Assembly (NCBI GenBank): GCA_021738065.1
Contig: JAIPCT010000002.1
Span: forward strand, 18,910 to 82,909
Reading direction: 5' to 3'
Source of the DNA: Burkholderiaceae bacterium
GTDB lineage: Bacteria; Pseudomonadota; Gammaproteobacteria; Burkholderiales; Rhodocyclaceae
DNA length: 64,000 nt
The position numbers were made by a program, and so were the translations under genes. Position 1 is the stretch's first letter, and each line of letters starts with the position of its first letter. The notes under the pieces are model-generated. The model did no database searches, was not told the DNA's origin, and saw only the letters and a list, made by a program, of their open reading frames with translations. Below are positions 21,075 through 33,007 of the stretch, piece after piece.

Positions 21075-22538
21075 CTAGCGCGGCAGCGTGCTTGAACCCA
21101 TCAGGAATTCGTCGACGCTGCGCGCGCACTGACGGCCTTCCCGGATGGCCCAGACCACCAGAGACTGGCCGCGGCGCATATCGCCCGCGGCAAATACGCC
21201 TTTGACGCTGGTGGCGTAGGCGTTGGCGGTCTCGGTATCGGCCCGGGCATTGCCACGGCTGTCGCGGCTGACGCCGAAGGCATCGAGAATTCCGCCCACC
21301 GGGCTGACGAAGCCCATGGCCAGAAAGGCAAAATCGGCACGGATATCGAATTCGGAACCCGCCACCTCGGTCATCTTCCCGCCCTGCCATTCAAGACGCA
21401 CGGCGCGAATCGCCGTGAGCTTGCCGTTCTTGCCAATGAAGGCCTTGGTGCCGATCGACCAGTCGCGCTCACAACCTTCGAGTTGCGAAGACGAGGTACG
21501 CATCTTCAGCGGCCAGTACGGCCAGGTTTGCGACCCATCTTCCTGCTCGGGGGGCTGCGGCATCAGTTCGATCTGGGTGATGCTCGCCGCACCATGCCGA
21601 TTCGAGGTACCGACACAGTCCGAGCCGGTATCGCCGCCGCCGATCACGACCACATGCTTGCCCTTGACGTTGATAGGATTCTTGCCGGCGCCGGCGACTT
21701 CCTTGTTCTGCGGAATCAGAAACTCCAGCGCGAAATGCACGCCGGCCAGGTCGCGCCCGGGAACCGGCAAGTCGCGCGGATGCTCGGCGCCGCCGGCGAG
21801 TATCACTGCCGCAAAGTCCGTTCTCAATTGCTCGGTCGTCACCACCCATTTGGCATCGCTGGCAACGCCCTTGGGCATGCTGGCATGCGTCACCATGGTG
21901 TTGGTGACAAAGCTCACACCTTCGACCTGCATTTGCTGCATGCGCCAGTCGATCAGGCGTTTGTCGAGCTTGAAGTCGGGAATGCCGAAGCGCAGCAGGC
22001 CGCCGATGCTTTCGTTTTTCTCGAATACGGTGACCTCGTGTCCGGCGCGCGCCAACTGCTGGGCGGCGGCCAGGCCCGCGGGACCGGAGCCGACGATGGC
22101 CACTTTCTTGCCGGTTTTCTTTGCCGGCGGTTGCGGCACGACCCAGCCGTTTTCACCCGCCTTGTCGATGATGGCGCGCTCGATCGACTTGATGCCCACT
22201 GGTGTCTGCGGAATGTTCAGCGTGCAGGCCGCCTCGCATGGCGCGGGACAGACCCGGCTGGTGAATTCCGGAAAATTATTGGTCGAATGCAGGACGCCGA
22301 TCGCTTCCTTCCAATGCCCGCGATAGACCAGGTCGTTCCAGTCTGGAATGATGTTGTTGACCGGGCAACCGTTGTTGCAGAACGGAATGCCGCAATCCAT
22401 GCAACGCGCGCCCTGAATCTTGGCCTCGGCATCGCTCAGGTGTGGAACGAACTCGTGATAGTGGGTGACGCGCTTGTCGGCCTTTTCATAGGTCTCGGCG
22501 ATGCGCTGATACTCGAGAAATCCGGTGGGCTTACCCAT
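21075..22538 (-). CDS. gltD: Glutamate synthase small subunit
   Basis: [70 protein letters not shown]. Confidence 0.97.
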   Translation of the reverse strand: MGKPTGFLEYQRIAETYEKADKRVTHYHEFVPHLSDAEAKIQGARCMDCGIPFCNNGCPVNNIIPDWNDLVYRGHWKEAIGVLHSTNNFPEFTSRVCPAPCEAACTLNIPQTPVGIKSIERAIIDKAGENGWVVPQPPAKKTGKKVAIVGSGPAGLAAAQQLARAGHEVTVFEKNESIGGLLRFGIPDFKLDKRLIDWRMQQMQVEGVSFVTNTMVTHASMPKGVASDAKWVVTTEQLRTDFAAVILAGGAEHPRDLPVPGRDLAGVHFALEFLIPQNKEVAGAGKNPINVKGKHVVVIGGGDTGSDCVGTSNRHGAASITQIELMPQPPEQEDGSQTWPYWPLKMRTSSSQLEGCERDWSIGTKAFIGKNGKLTAIRAVRLEWQGGKMTEVAGSEFDIRADFAFLAMGFVSPVGGILDAFGVSRDSRGNARADTETANAYATSVKGVFAAGDMRRGQSLVVWAIREGRQCARSVDEFLMGSSTLPR

Positions 22539-22550
22539 TACGCTGCCTCC

Positions 22551-22663
22551 GCAGGGCCGCCCCAAGGGGGCAGCAAATCAATGCATGGAAGTCGCCGCGC
22601 AGTTCGCGGCGGCTGAACCAAAGTCGCCCCCGTCCTCGGGTGGGGGGCCGGGGGGAAGGCTTT
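22551..22663. repeat. GC-rich repeat-like insert between gltB and gltD, flanked by 15-bp direct repeats
   Basis: CAT(T/C)ACGCTGCCTCC at 22536..22550 and 22664..22678; intervening 113 bp contains inverted repeats (GCCGCGCAGTTCGCGGCGG; CCGCCCCAAGGGGGC). Confidence 0.6.
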
Positions 22664-22665
22664 CA

Positions 22666-25600
22666 TCACGCTGCCTCCAACCGGGTCGATTTTTGCGCCA
22701 TCTCGGTCAATGCGCGCCGATACTCGTTCGGGAAAACCTTGACGAACAAATCGCGCGCAGCCGCCCAATTGGCCAGTACCGCCTTGGCGTGCGTGCTGCC
22801 GGTCCGTTCCAGATGCTGTTCGAGCATGCGCTTGAGTTGCACTTCGTCAGCTTCGCCGCGATGCCTGGTGCCATCGTTCGCCTGTTTACTGGCCGGCAGG
22901 AGTTTTTCCAGCACGACCATCGCTTTGTTGCAGCGACTGGCGAAATGGCCGTCGGCGTCATACACATAAGCCACGCCGCCCGACATGCCGGCGGCAAAAT
23001 TGCGCCCGGTGGCGCCCAGGACGACGACGGTGCCGCCCGTCATGTACTCGCAGCCGTGATCGCCGGTACCCTCGACCACCGCCTGCGCGCCGGAGTTGCG
23101 CACACAAAAGCGTTCGCCCGCCACGCCGTTGAAGTTGGCCTCACCATCGGTCGCGCCATAGAGCACGGTATTGCCGACGATGATGTTCTCTTCCGCCGGG
23201 CCGCGGAAACCTTGCGGTTTGCGCACGATGATGTGTCCGCCGGACAAGCCCTTGCCGACGTAATCATTCGCCTCACCGGTCAGATCCAGGGTGATGCCGC
23301 GCGCGAGGAAGGCACCGAAGCTCTGTCCGGCCGTGCCGGTGAGTTTGATGCTGATCGTGCCGTCGGGCAGGCCCGCCGCACCATAGCGCTTGGCCACCGC
23401 GTTGGACAGCATGGCGCCGCAACTGCGGTTGACGTTGCCGATCCGGGTTTCGATGAGGACCTTTTCGCCGCGCTTGAGCGCAGGCGCGGCCTTGGCAATC
23501 AAGACATGATCGAGCGCACCCTTCAAGCCATGATCCTGGGTTTCGCAATGCAGGCGCGCAACTTCGACCGGCATCTTCGGCTGATAGAAGATCCTGCTGA
23601 AATCCAGCCCGCGGGCCTTCCAGTGATCGATGCCCGGACGCGTGTCCAGCAGATCGCTGCGACCGATCAGGTCGTCGACCTTGCGCACGCCCAAATTGGC
23701 CATCAACTCGCGCACTTCCTCGGCGACGAAGAAGAAGAAGTTGACCACATGCTCCGGCTGGCCGGTAAAGCGCCGACGCAAGATGGGATCCTGCGTGGCG
23801 ACGCCGACGGGGCACGTGTTGAGATGGCATTTGCGCATCATGATGCAACCCTCGGCGACCAACGGTGCCGTGGCGAAACCGAATTCGTCGGCACCCAGCA
23901 GGGCACCGATGACGACATCGCGCCCGGTCTTCATCTGACCATCGGTCTGCACCCGCACACGGCCGCGCAAGCGGTTGAGCACCAGCGTTTGCTGCGTTTC
24001 CGCCAGACCCAGTTCCCAGGGCGTACCGGCATGCTTGATCGAGGAAATCGGCGATGCGCCGGTACCCCCATCGTGACCGGCAATGACGATATGGTCGGCC
24101 TTGGCCTTGACCACGCCAGCCGCGACGGTACCGACGCCGACCTCGGACACCAGCTTGACCGACACTGAGCCTTCCGGATTGGCATTTTTCAGATCATGAA
24201 TCAACTGCGCCAAATCCTCGATGGAATAGATGTCGTGGTGCGGCGGCGGTGATATCAGTTGCACACCCGGTACCGAATGACGCAGAAAACCGATGTATTC
24301 GGAAACCTTGTGACCAGGCAACTGGCCACCTTCGCCGGGCTTGGCGCCCTGCGCCATCTTGATCTGCAACTGGTCGGCGTTCGCCAGGTACTCGGCAGTC
24401 ACGCCGAAGCGGCCTGACGCCACCTGCTTGATAGCCGAGCGCAGCGAATCCCCTGCCTGCAGCGGCGTGTCACGCTCGATATTGGCCTTGCCGATGACGC
24501 TGGCCACCGTCTCGCCAGCGCCGACTTTCTGGAAGCGCTTCGGATCTTCGCCGCCTTCCCCCGTATTCGACTTGCCGCCGATCCGGTTCATGGCGATGGC
24601 CAGCGTGGTGTGCGCTTCGGTCGATATCGAACCAAGCGACATGGCCCCGGTGGCAAAGCGCTTGACGATTTCCTTGGCCGACTCGACTTCCTCAAGCGGA
24701 ACCGGCGGCCCCGCCGGACGGATGTCGAACAAGCCGCGCAACGTCATGTGACGCTTGCTCTGGTCGTTGATCAGCGCCGCGTATTCCTTGTAGGTTTCGT
24801 ACTTTCCAGAACGCGCGGCGTGCTGCAGCTTGGCGATCGTATCGGGCGTCCACATATGGTCTTCGCCACGAATGCGGAAAGCATAGTCGCCACCGGCGTC
24901 GAGCGCATCGGCGAGTACCGGATCATTGGAGAACGCCGCGCGATGGACGCGCACTGCTTCCTCTGCGACCTCGGCCACACCAATGCCCTGCACTTTGCTT
25001 GGCGTACCGGTGAAGTAGCGCGCGACAAATGCCGACTCGAGACCGACGGCTTCGAAGATCTGTGCACCGCAATACGAGCGATAAGTGGATATGCCCATTT
25101 TGGACATGACCTTCATCAGTCCCTTGCCGATGGCCTTGATGAAATTCTTGCTGGCCTGGCGATAGTCGCCACCGTCCGACTGACACATGTCGCTGATGGT
25201 TTCCAGCGCCAGCCAGGGGCACACAGCTTCGGCGCCATAACCAGCCAGCAGGGCGAAATGATGCACTTCGCGCGCCGAGCCGGTGTCGACCACCAGACCG
25301 CAGTTGGTGCGCAGTCCCTGTCGCGTCAGATGATGGTGGACCCCCGAACAGGCCAGCAGGGCCGGAATCGCCACGCGCTGCCGATCGACGCTGCGATCGG
25401 AAAGAATCAGCACGTTGTAACCCTCGGCAACCGCCTGCTCGGCGGCGACGCACAAATGCTTGAGCGCCTCCTCGCAGCCGAACGGACCTTCGGCAACAGG
25501 GTAGGTGATGTCCAGTACCAGCGACTTGAAGCGGCCGCCGGACAAGCGGGCAACATCATGCAGGCGCGAAATGTCGACTTCATCGAGCACCGGCTGCTTG

Positions 25601-27303
25601 ACCTCAAGACGCGGCGTCACTTCCTCGTTCCTGTTGACCAGACCCAACAAGTTGGGCTTCGGCCCGATATAGCTGATCAAGGACATCACGATTTCTTCGC
25701 GTATCGGATCGATCGGCGGATTGGTCACTTGCGCAAACAGCTGCTTGAAGTAGCTGTACAGCGGCTTGTTCTTGGCCGACAGGACTGGCAGCGCTGTATC
25801 GTTGCCCATCGCCCCGGTCGGTTCCTCGCCATTGGCCGTCATCGGTCCGAGGATGAACTTGCAGTCTTCCTGGGTGTAGCCGAAGGCCTGTTGCGTGTCG
25901 AGCAGAGATTCCTTGAGATCGGCCACGGCGCGCAGGCGCGGGACGGGAAGATCGTCCACAAACACGCGGGATTCCTCGATCCACTTGCGATAGGGTCCCT
26001 CACTCGCCAAGGAACTTTTCAGTTCGTCGTCATTGATGATGCGGCCCTGCTCCAGATCGATCAGGAACATCTTGCCCGGTTGCAGGCGCCATTTCTTTAC
26101 GATCCGCTCTTCGGCGATCGGCAGCACGCCGATCTCGGAAGACATCACCACCAGATCATCGTCGGTGATCAGATAGCGGGCCGGACGCAGACCGTTGCGA
26201 TCGAGTGTCGCGCCGATCTGGCGGCCGTCGGTGAACGCCACGGCAGCGGGGCCGTCCCACGGCTCCATGATCGGTGCGTGAAACTCGTAGAAGGCACGGC
26301 GTTCCGGCTCCATCAGCGGATTGCCGGCCCAGGCTTCCGGGATCAGCATCATCATCGCGTGGGTCAGGGAAAAACCACCCATCACCAGCAGTTCCAGCGC
26401 ATTGTCGAACGATGCCGAATCGGACTGGCCATCGTAAATCAGCGGCCAAATCTTCTTCAGATCGTCACCGAGCACTACCGAGGAAATCGCCTTCTGCCGC
26501 GCGCGCATCCAGTTCACGTTGCCGCGCAGGGTGTTGATTTCCCCATTGTGGGCAATCATGCGGAAGGGATGCGCCAGGTCCCAGGTCGGGAAGGTATTGG
26601 TCGAGAAACGCTGGTGCACCAGTGCCAGGGCGGTCACCAGGCCTTTGTTGCCCAGGTCGAGAAAATACTCGCCGACCTGATTGGCCAGCAGCATGCCCTT
26701 GTAGACCACGGTGCGCGCCGACATCGAGGTCACGTAGTACATCTTGCCGTCAGGGAGCTTCAACGCCTGAATGGCGTGGCCCGACTCCTTGCGGATGATG
26801 TAGAGCTTGCGCTCGAGCGCATCGGTGTCGGCGGTACCTTTGCCACGCCCGATGAACACCTGTCGAATGACGGGTTCGATGTCTTTGGCCGCCTGAGCGA
26901 GGCCGGCGTTATTGCACGGCACATCGCGCCAGCCGAGCAGCGTCTGCCCTTCGGCGGCAATGGCTCCATTGATCGCGGCCTCGCAGGCTTGGCGACTCGC
27001 TACATCGCGTGGCAGGAAAATCATGCCGACCCCGTACTCGCCAAGAGGCGGCAACGCGACCCCCTGCCGGGCCATTTCCTTGTGGAAAAACTGGTCGGGA
27101 ATCTGGATCAAAATGCCGGCGCCGTCGCCCAGCAAGGGGTCGTAGCCGGTCGCCCCGCGGTGTTCGAGGTTTTTCAGGATCAACAAGCCCTGCTCGACGA
27201 TGGCATGGCTTTTCTGGTTCTTGATATGCGCGACAAAGCCGACGCCACAGGCGTCGTGCTCGTTTGCCGGGTCGTAAAGACCCTGGGACTGGGGGAGGAC
27301 CAT
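22666..27303 (-). CDS. gltB: Glutamate synthase large subunit
   Basis: [26 protein letters not shown] (catalytic Cys), FMN/Fe-S domains ([19 protein letters not shown]). Confidence 0.97.
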   Translation of the reverse strand: MVLPQSQGLYDPANEHDACGVGFVAHIKNQKSHAIVEQGLLILKNLEHRGATGYDPLLGDGAGILIQIPDQFFHKEMARQGVALPPLGEYGVGMIFLPRDVASRQACEAAINGAIAAEGQTLLGWRDVPCNNAGLAQAAKDIEPVIRQVFIGRGKGTADTDALERKLYIIRKESGHAIQALKLPDGKMYYVTSMSARTVVYKGMLLANQVGEYFLDLGNKGLVTALALVHQRFSTNTFPTWDLAHPFRMIAHNGEINTLRGNVNWMRARQKAISSVVLGDDLKKIWPLIYDGQSDSASFDNALELLVMGGFSLTHAMMMLIPEAWAGNPLMEPERRAFYEFHAPIMEPWDGPAAVAFTDGRQIGATLDRNGLRPARYLITDDDLVVMSSEIGVLPIAEERIVKKWRLQPGKMFLIDLEQGRIINDDELKSSLASEGPYRKWIEESRVFVDDLPVPRLRAVADLKESLLDTQQAFGYTQEDCKFILGPMTANGEEPTGAMGNDTALPVLSAKNKPLYSYFKQLFAQVTNPPIDPIREEIVMSLISYIGPKPNLLGLVNRNEEVTPRLEVKQPVLDEVDISRLHDVARLSGGRFKSLVLDITYPVAEGPFGCEEALKHLCVAAEQAVAEGYNVLILSDRSVDRQRVAIPALLACSGVHHHLTRQGLRTNCGLVVDTGSAREVHHFALLAGYGAEAVCPWLALETISDMCQSDGGDYRQASKNFIKAIGKGLMKVMSKMGISTYRSYCGAQIFEAVGLESAFVARYFTGTPSKVQGIGVAEVAEEAVRVHRAAFSNDPVLADALDAGGDYAFRIRGEDHMWTPDTIAKLQHAARSGKYETYKEYAALINDQSKRHMTLRGLFDIRPAGPPVPLEEVESAKEIVKRFATGAMSLGSISTEAHTTLAIAMNRIGGKSNTGEGGEDPKRFQKVGAGETVASVIGKANIERDTPLQAGDSLRSAIKQVASGRFGVTAEYLANADQLQIKMAQGAKPGEGGQLPGHKVSEYIGFLRHSVPGVQLISPPPHHDIYSIEDLAQLIHDLKNANPEGSVSVKLVSEVGVGTVAAGVVKAKADHIVIAGHDGGTGASPISSIKHAGTPWELGLAETQQTLVLNRLRGRVRVQTDGQMKTGRDVVIGALLGADEFGFATAPLVAEGCIMMRKCHLNTCPVGVATQDPILRRRFTGQPEHVVNFFFFVAEEVRELMANLGVRKVDDLIGRSDLLDTRPGIDHWKARGLDFSRIFYQPKMPVEVARLHCETQDHGLKGALDHVLIAKAAPALKRGEKVLIETRIGNVNRSCGAMLSNAVAKRYGAAGLPDGTISIKLTGTAGQSFGAFLARGITLDLTGEANDYVGKGLSGGHIIVRKPQGFRGPAEENIIVGNTVLYGATDGEANFNGVAGERFCVRNSGAQAVVEGTGDHGCEYMTGGTVVVLGATGRNFAAGMSGGVAYVYDADGHFASRCNKAMVVLEKLLPASKQANDGTRHRGEADEVQLKRMLEQHLERTGSTHAKAVLANWAAARDLFVKVFPNEYRRALTEMAQKSTRLEAA
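24502..24528 (-). repeat. Dispersed motif copy c (in gltB)
   Basis: Minus strand AAAGTCGGCGCTGGCGAGACGGTGGCC. Confidence 0.7.
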
Positions 27304-27330
27304 CTTTTCTTTCCTCGGAAATGCGGCCGG

Positions 27331-27362
27331 CAAAAAAGCCGGGGCGATGCCGCTCCCCGGCC
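27331..27362 (-). terminator. Intrinsic terminator (downstream of dgt / in gltB leader)
   Basis: Minus strand: GCCGGGG-AGCGGCATCG-CCCCGGC followed by TTTTTT. Confidence 0.75.
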
Positions 27363-27463
27363 TTGAATGGTCCGCCGAACACGGCGGACGAACGTGCGAA
27401 TATACCGCTAATGGAGCTCGATTTCAATACGCTGCAACGCAGCATCCGAGTCGCCGGCCCGCT

Positions 27464-28579
27464 TCAAAGCTCTCCCACGGAGAACAGGCGACGGTGCTCC
27501 TTCATCGAATAGCGGTCGGTCATTCCCGCGATGTAGTCAGCGGTGGCGCGGGCAAGGTTTCCATTCGCCGCCATCTCCTGATACTGCGGCGGCAAAAGGC
27601 GGGGGTTTTCGGTGAACGCCGCGAACAGATCGCGAATGATACGGCGCGCTTTGGCCGTCATTCGAAGCACTTCGTAGTGATGGTACAAATGCTCACGCAG
27701 GAAACCCTTGAGTTTCTGGTTCTCTTCCTGCATCGCATCCGTAAAGGCGATCAGCGCGGGTGCGGCATGGATATCGGCCAGGGTTAGCGGCGCAGCAGCC
27801 TGAATGCGCCGCGTCGATTCCGCAAGCAAGTCGGCTACCTGAGCGCCGATCATGCGGCGTATGGTTTCATGTACGCGCCGGCGCAGGGATATTTGCGGAA
27901 ACTCACGGTCGGCTTCCGTGGCATGTCGTGAAAACAGGCTGACCTGATCGAGTTGCTCCAGTGTCAGCAAGCCCGATCGCAGGCCGTCGTCGACATCATG
28001 GTTGTTGTAGGCAATTTCGTCGGCCAGATTGCATATCTGGGCCTCAAGCGATGGCCTGCGGTCCTCGATGAAGCGCTGCCCGAGATCACCGAGTTCCCTC
28101 GCTCGCGCCGGCGAGCAGTGCTTGAGTATTCCTTCGCGCGTTTCGAACATCAGATTGAGGCCGTCGAAAGCTCCATAACGCTCTTCAAGCCGATCAACGA
28201 TACGCAGGCTCTGACGGTTGTGCTCGAATCCGCCGTGCGCCTGCATGCACTCGTTGAGCGCCTCCTGGCCGGCATGCCCGAATGGTGTATGGCCCAGATC
28301 ATGGGCCAGGGCGATGGCTTCCGTCAGGTCGTCATTGAGGTTCAGCGCCCGCGCCACCGACCGGGCAACCTGGGCAACTTCGATACTGTGGGTAAGTCGG
28401 GTCCGAAACAGGTCACCTTCGTGATTGACGAAAACCTGAGTCTTGTATTCGAGGCGGCGAAACGCCGTGGAATGAACAATGCGGTCGCGGTCGCGCTGAA
28501 ATTCGCTGCGCGCCTTTGGGCGCGGCTCCGGCACAGCGCGACCTCGGCTGACGCCATCGCTTACCGCGTAGGACATCAT
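27464..28579 (-). CDS. dgt: Deoxyguanosinetriphosphate triphosphohydrolase-like protein (HD domain)
   Basis: [58 protein letters not shown]; start taken at MMSYAVSDG. Confidence 0.93.
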   Translation of the reverse strand: MMSYAVSDGVSRGRAVPEPRPKARSEFQRDRDRIVHSTAFRRLEYKTQVFVNHEGDLFRTRLTHSIEVAQVARSVARALNLNDDLTEAIALAHDLGHTPFGHAGQEALNECMQAHGGFEHNRQSLRIVDRLEERYGAFDGLNLMFETREGILKHCSPARARELGDLGQRFIEDRRPSLEAQICNLADEIAYNNHDVDDGLRSGLLTLEQLDQVSLFSRHATEADREFPQISLRRRVHETIRRMIGAQVADLLAESTRRIQAAAPLTLADIHAAPALIAFTDAMQEENQKLKGFLREHLYHHYEVLRMTAKARRIIRDLFAAFTENPRLLPPQYQEMAANGNLARATADYIAGMTDRYSMKEHRRLFSVGEL

Positions 28580-28580
28580 T

Positions 28581-29675
28581 TCACGCACGGCAGCACGATT
28601 CGATGGCAGCCACAACCTGGTTCTGGGGCGCATCGGCATGGGTAACGGCCTCGCCCAAGGACTTGAGTAGAACGAGGCGCAGCCTTCCCGCCACGACTTT
28701 CTTGTCATGAGACATCAGTTCGAGGTAGCGCACCGCGCCAAGTTTGGGGCCCTCGACTGGCAAGTTGGCGCGCTTGAACAGGCTGCGTATCCGATCGACT
28801 TCGGCCGCCGACAGCCACCCCAGGCGCTGCGATAGCTCAGCCGCCATCACGCTGCCGATGGCAACCGCTTCGCCGTGCAGGCAGACGCCGTAGCCGAGCC
28901 CCGTTTCGATGGCGTGGCCGAAGGTATGGCCGAGATTAAGCAAGGCCCGCCCACCGTCGCGCGCCGTTTCATATTCATCCGCGGCCACAACTTCTGCCTT
29001 GTTCATGCACGAGCGCTCAATGGCGTAGGCAAGGAGTTCGCCATCCTTTGCCAGTAGACCGTCCATATTGGTTTCGAGCCACTCGAGAAACGGCAGGTCG
29101 CGAATCAACCCATACTTGATGATCTCCGCCAATCCCGCGGACAACTCCCGGTCAGGTAGGGTTTTCAGCGTGTCCGTATCCGCCAGCACCAGTTTGGGCT
29201 GCCAGAAGGCGCCGATCATGTTCTTGCCGAACGGATGATTGATGCCGGTCTTGCCGCCCACCGATGAATCGACCTGCGACAGCAGCGTGGTGGGAATCTG
29301 GATAAAGGGGACGCCACGTTGAAACGTGGCGGCGGCGAAACCCGCCAGATCGCCGATCACCCCACCGCCCAAGGCCAACACGGAAGTGCCTCGATCGCAG
29401 CGATGCGTAAGCATGGCGTCATAGATCAGATTGAGTGACTCCCAGTTCTTGTGCGCTTCGCCATCGGGGAGAATGATCGGCGTAATGCCAACGCCGACTT
29501 TTTCGAGCGCATTGGCCAAGGTCTCAAGATACAAGTCGGCAAGCTTTACATTCGTCACCAGCGCGACGCGTTTTGTCTGCAGCATGGGAAGCACAAGGCC
29601 GGTCTGGGACAGCAATCCTTCACCGATCAGGATTGGATAACTACGCTCGGCGAGCGAGACATTCAGGCGACGCAT
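28581..29675 (-). CDS. aroB: 3-dehydroquinate synthase
   Basis: 364 aa; [57 protein letters not shown]. Confidence 0.97.
   Translation of the reverse strand: MRRLNVSLAERSYPILIGEGLLSQTGLVLPMLQTKRVALVTNVKLADLYLETLANALEKVGVGITPIILPDGEAHKNWESLNLIYDAMLTHRCDRGTSVLALGGGVIGDLAGFAAATFQRGVPFIQIPTTLLSQVDSSVGGKTGINHPFGKNMIGAFWQPKLVLADTDTLKTLPDRELSAGLAEIIKYGLIRDLPFLEWLETNMDGLLAKDGELLAYAIERSCMNKAEVVAADEYETARDGGRALLNLGHTFGHAIETGLGYGVCLHGEAVAIGSVMAAELSQRLGWLSAAEVDRIRSLFKRANLPVEGPKLGAVRYLELMSHDKKVVAGRLRLVLLKSLGEAVTHADAPQNQVVAAIESCCRA
29475..29501 (-). repeat. Dispersed motif copy d (in aroB)
   Basis: Minus strand AAAGTCGGCGTTGGCATTACGCCGATC. Confidence 0.65.
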
Positions 29676-30211
29676 TGCTTTTGCAACTCCCTTTCCACCA
29701 GTTTCACCAAGTGAAGAATGCTGCCACCGGCACTGTGAATAACCACGTTTGCCACCTCGCGATAGAGTGGGTCACGCGCCGCAAACAATTCGTCGAGTTT
29801 TTTCATAGGATCGCTAACCTGCAACAGCGGCCGGTTCGGATCAAGGCGGGTGCGTTCGAACAGCAGATTGGGTCCTACGTGCAGATAGACCACCGTACCT
29901 CCTTGCCTGAGCGCCGCACGATTCTCAGGACGCAACACGGCACCCCCGCCTGTAGCCACCACCAGATTGGATTCATTGGCCAACTCGGCAATCACTTTGG
30001 TCTCGCGATCACGAAAACCCTGTTCGCCTTCGATGTCGAAAATCAGCGGAATCCTGACGCCGGTGCGCGCTTCGATTTCGTGATCGGCATCAATGAACGA
30101 GCGCCCCAGTCGCCGTGCCAGATGGCGGCCGACCGTGGTCTTTCCGGCACCAGGCATTCCAACCAGAAAAATGTTGTTCTTTGTGATCACGATCGAATTG
30201 TAGCAGCGCAA
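29663..30211 (-). CDS. aroK: Shikimate kinase
   Basis: [39 protein letters not shown]; start may be a few codons downstream. Confidence 0.95.
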   Translation of the reverse strand: MRCYNSIVITKNNIFLVGMPGAGKTTVGRHLARRLGRSFIDADHEIEARTGVRIPLIFDIEGEQGFRDRETKVIAELANESNLVVATGGGAVLRPENRAALRQGGTVVYLHVGPNLLFERTRLDPNRPLLQVSDPMKKLDELFAARDPLYREVANVVIHSAGGSILHLVKLVERELQKQCVA

Positions 30212-30215
30212 TAAA

Positions 30216-30246
30216 CAAGGGCTGGCTCACGCCAGCCCCTTTTCGA
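30216..30246 (-). terminator. Likely intrinsic terminator after pilQ
   Basis: Minus strand: GGGGCTGGC-GTGA-GCCAGCCC-TTGTTTATTG between pilQ end and aroK start. Confidence 0.65.
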
Positions 30247-30260
30247 CGCATCGCAGCGGG

Positions 30261-32486
30261 CTACCGTTGAGCCAAGGCCTCGCTGACAATGCGCGGCGTG
30301 ATGAAGACCAGCAACTCGCTGCGCGATATGCTCTTCTGCGTTGTCTTGAACAGGAAGCCGACATAGGGCAGGTCGCCAAGGAAAGGCACACGGTCCTGAG
30401 TTTGAATATCGGACTCGCGCGCAAAACCGCCGATCACCACGGTACCTCCGTTCTCGACAATTACGTTGGTGGTAACGGTGTTGAGGTCAAGGCTTCCCGT
30501 CGAGGCATTGGTGATGGTACTTTTCGCAATATTCAGTTCAAGACTGATGCGATTGTCGGGATTCACCGAAGGCGTGACACCGAGGGTCAATGGTGCCGAA
30601 AAAGTCTGGTAGATCGGCAATCCTGTCTGTGCATTGACCCCGGTAAGAATGGTTACCTGTTGCGTATTGTTGATTCTTGCGGCTTTGCGGTTCAGGGTAA
30701 GCACTCTCGGCGAGGAAATGGTCTTGTTCCGCGAATCGTTCTCTGCCGCCTGCAATTCCAGCGAAAGGACTTTGGTGGCGGCGGCGTTGAACAGCATCAA
30801 GCCGAAATTTCCGGCGCCCGCCAAGTTATAACTTGGTCGGAATATCACCGGTGAAGTCGTCAGGGAAGGAGCCGCCGCGCTGCCGAAAACATCGACGTTG
30901 CCAGTCGCAAGCAGGTTGTTCGGCGAGGCACTCAAAGCCGCCCGTGTCGTGGTGCCGGGAATGCGATAGCCTCCATTCGTCGTCATATTGCCCACCGTCA
31001 TGCGCACACCCAGCGAGTTGGCAAACCCGGTGGAGGCTTCGACAATCCGGGCTTCGATCATCACCTGCTTGGGCGGTACATCGACATTGCGGATAACTTC
31101 CCGGATAGCTTCGATTACGCCGGACGTATCACGTACAAACACCTGATTAGTGGCATCGTGAATCGATATTCCGCCGCGCGAACTCAGCATGCCCTTGGTC
31201 GAACCACCGGCGGCGGCGGCGGGGCCTGCGGCAGCCGGCGCGTCCGCTGCAGGGGCTGCTGCTGTCGCACCTGTCGGCGCCGCAGTGGCAAAACTGCTGT
31301 TCACCAGCGCAACAAGATCCGCGGCCTTGACATAATTGAGCTTGAAGGTTTCTGAAACCAGCGGGGCGATATCGTTTGCCCGCGTCAGTTCATCCGCCGT
31401 GTCTTGATCGCGCTTTTGCAGGACCGCTCGATCGCCGAACAAAATGATGTCGTTGCGCACCCGCATTCCAGCATTGACCTGCGCCATGATTATTTCCAGG
31501 GCCTGGTCATAGGGAATATTGTCAAGGTTTGCCGTCACCAACCTACCGTTCAGCGACGGATCAACCAGCACGTTCTTGCCCGAAATATCCGCGAGCGTGC
31601 GCAAGACCATGGTTGCGTCCGCGCTGAAAAAATTGATCGAAATCTTCTGACCTTGCTGCCCGGTCTGTACCAGCTTGTTCGCTTCGTCGGCGGGTATCGG
31701 TTTGACTTCGATGGTCAGTTGGTTGTTCGCCAAGTGCGCTTGATGAAACCAGCGGCCCCGAGCGGCGATTTCCAGGCGGGTCAAATCGCCCATGGCGCGC
31801 GAAGTAATCGAATTCACCGGGGTTGCGAAATCATTGACGTCACGCCGGTTCTGCAAACGCTCGGGCAGTTCCACGTCGCGCAATTCAACGGTAAGGCCCG
31901 TCCCTGTGCGCTTGATGTCGATCGGTACGGTGCCATCCGTCAGATCGACCAAAATGGAAGCCTGACCGTCTTCGCCCCGACGGAACACGATATCGCGAAT
32001 GGCGGCTGATATTTCAGACTGCGGCTTCGCCGTACCTGCCTTGGCCATCGGCGTCGGCTGATAGACGCTTGGTGCAGGTTCCTGGTTCGCCTGGACACCT
32101 TGCGCCTGCAGTTTGATGAAAAGGACATCACCGGCGATTTCAGTTGAAAATTTTGTCGGACGATAAAGGTTCAGCACCAACCGCGTCAGCTTGTCGGTTT
32201 GCACCAGATTCAAACTCTTTAGATCGCCTTCGGTGATCTGCCGCGAATTCTGGCCGGATTGATTGTCGGTGTCGGGAAAATCAATCACCACACGAGGCGG
32301 TTCCACAACACTCCAGTTACCAGGCAGATTCTTCAAAGGCGAGGCCATCTGAACCTTGAGCAGAACCTGATCGCCATCTCGCCTGACCTGAATCTGTTTA
32401 ATGGAGTTTTCGGCCGCAATCGTTGCTCCCGACAAGCCAAACCATAAGCCCGCCATTGCAACTGCGGCTGCGTAGAAATGTTTCAT
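30261..32486 (-). CDS. pilQ: Type IV pilus secretin PilQ
   Basis: MKHFYAAAVAMAGLWFGL signal; AMIN domains; secretin domain (VVIGGFARESDIQTQDRVPFLGDLPYVGFLFKTT). Confidence 0.96.
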   Translation of the reverse strand: MKHFYAAAVAMAGLWFGLSGATIAAENSIKQIQVRRDGDQVLLKVQMASPLKNLPGNWSVVEPPRVVIDFPDTDNQSGQNSRQITEGDLKSLNLVQTDKLTRLVLNLYRPTKFSTEIAGDVLFIKLQAQGVQANQEPAPSVYQPTPMAKAGTAKPQSEISAAIRDIVFRRGEDGQASILVDLTDGTVPIDIKRTGTGLTVELRDVELPERLQNRRDVNDFATPVNSITSRAMGDLTRLEIAARGRWFHQAHLANNQLTIEVKPIPADEANKLVQTGQQGQKISINFFSADATMVLRTLADISGKNVLVDPSLNGRLVTANLDNIPYDQALEIIMAQVNAGMRVRNDIILFGDRAVLQKRDQDTADELTRANDIAPLVSETFKLNYVKAADLVALVNSSFATAAPTGATAAAPAADAPAAAGPAAAAGGSTKGMLSSRGGISIHDATNQVFVRDTSGVIEAIREVIRNVDVPPKQVMIEARIVEASTGFANSLGVRMTVGNMTTNGGYRIPGTTTRAALSASPNNLLATGNVDVFGSAAAPSLTTSPVIFRPSYNLAGAGNFGLMLFNAAATKVLSLELQAAENDSRNKTISSPRVLTLNRKAARINNTQQVTILTGVNAQTGLPIYQTFSAPLTLGVTPSVNPDNRISLELNIAKSTITNASTGSLDLNTVTTNVIVENGGTVVIGGFARESDIQTQDRVPFLGDLPYVGFLFKTTQKSISRSELLVFITPRIVSEALAQR

Positions 32487-33007
32487 TGACTTCCTCCTTC
32501 TTTCGGCACCAAGAGCGTCCGTTCCTGCTGAACCCATACGCCGTTCGTATCCTTGGCCGATTCGAGCACCGTGACACCTTCTTTGGCAATTGCCGTGATC
32601 TTTCCGAAGTTGCGGCCCATGTATTCGCCAATACGCACGTGCTTTGGCTTGTTTGGTGCCGGCGTCTCGATCAGTGCATAGGGCACTGTTCCCGCCGTGA
32701 TGATGCCGATAACCTTGAGGTCTTCGATAGGAAATATTTCCAGGGGCTGCTGGGGTCGAGTCCGATCCGGCGCGGTCTTGTCCGAAGCCACCTCCTGGGT
32801 GATGATCTTTCCGGGGGCAAAGGGTGGCGTCAAGTCCTCGGTTTCATAAGCGACCACCGGGAAAGCAGTAATCTCGGGCAATGGAGCGACCTTGCCTTTC
32901 ATGGTTTTTGCCTCTTCGCGCATCCACTCCCGAAGATCCTGGTGATCTTCGCCGGCGCAGCCCATTAGCCACAGCGGTATGAGGCAGACAAGCCAGCTAA
33001 GCCTCAT
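32483..33007 (-). CDS. pilP: Type IV pilus lipoprotein PilP
   Basis: Lipobox LMGCAGE; position in pilMNOPQ. Confidence 0.94.
   Translation of the reverse strand: MRLSWLVCLIPLWLMGCAGEDHQDLREWMREEAKTMKGKVAPLPEITAFPVVAYETEDLTPPFAPGKIITQEVASDKTAPDRTRPQQPLEIFPIEDLKVIGIITAGTVPYALIETPAPNKPKHVRIGEYMGRNFGKITAIAKEGVTVLESAKDTNGVWVQQERTLLVPKEGGSQ

Noticed and set aside
24610-27366. 918-aa plus-strand ORF opposite gltB
   Set aside because: Antisense open frame typical of high-GC DNA; gltB on the minus strand is unambiguous. The same applies to 10042..11730(-), 13277..15373(+), 38654..40369(-) and 1825..2679(+).
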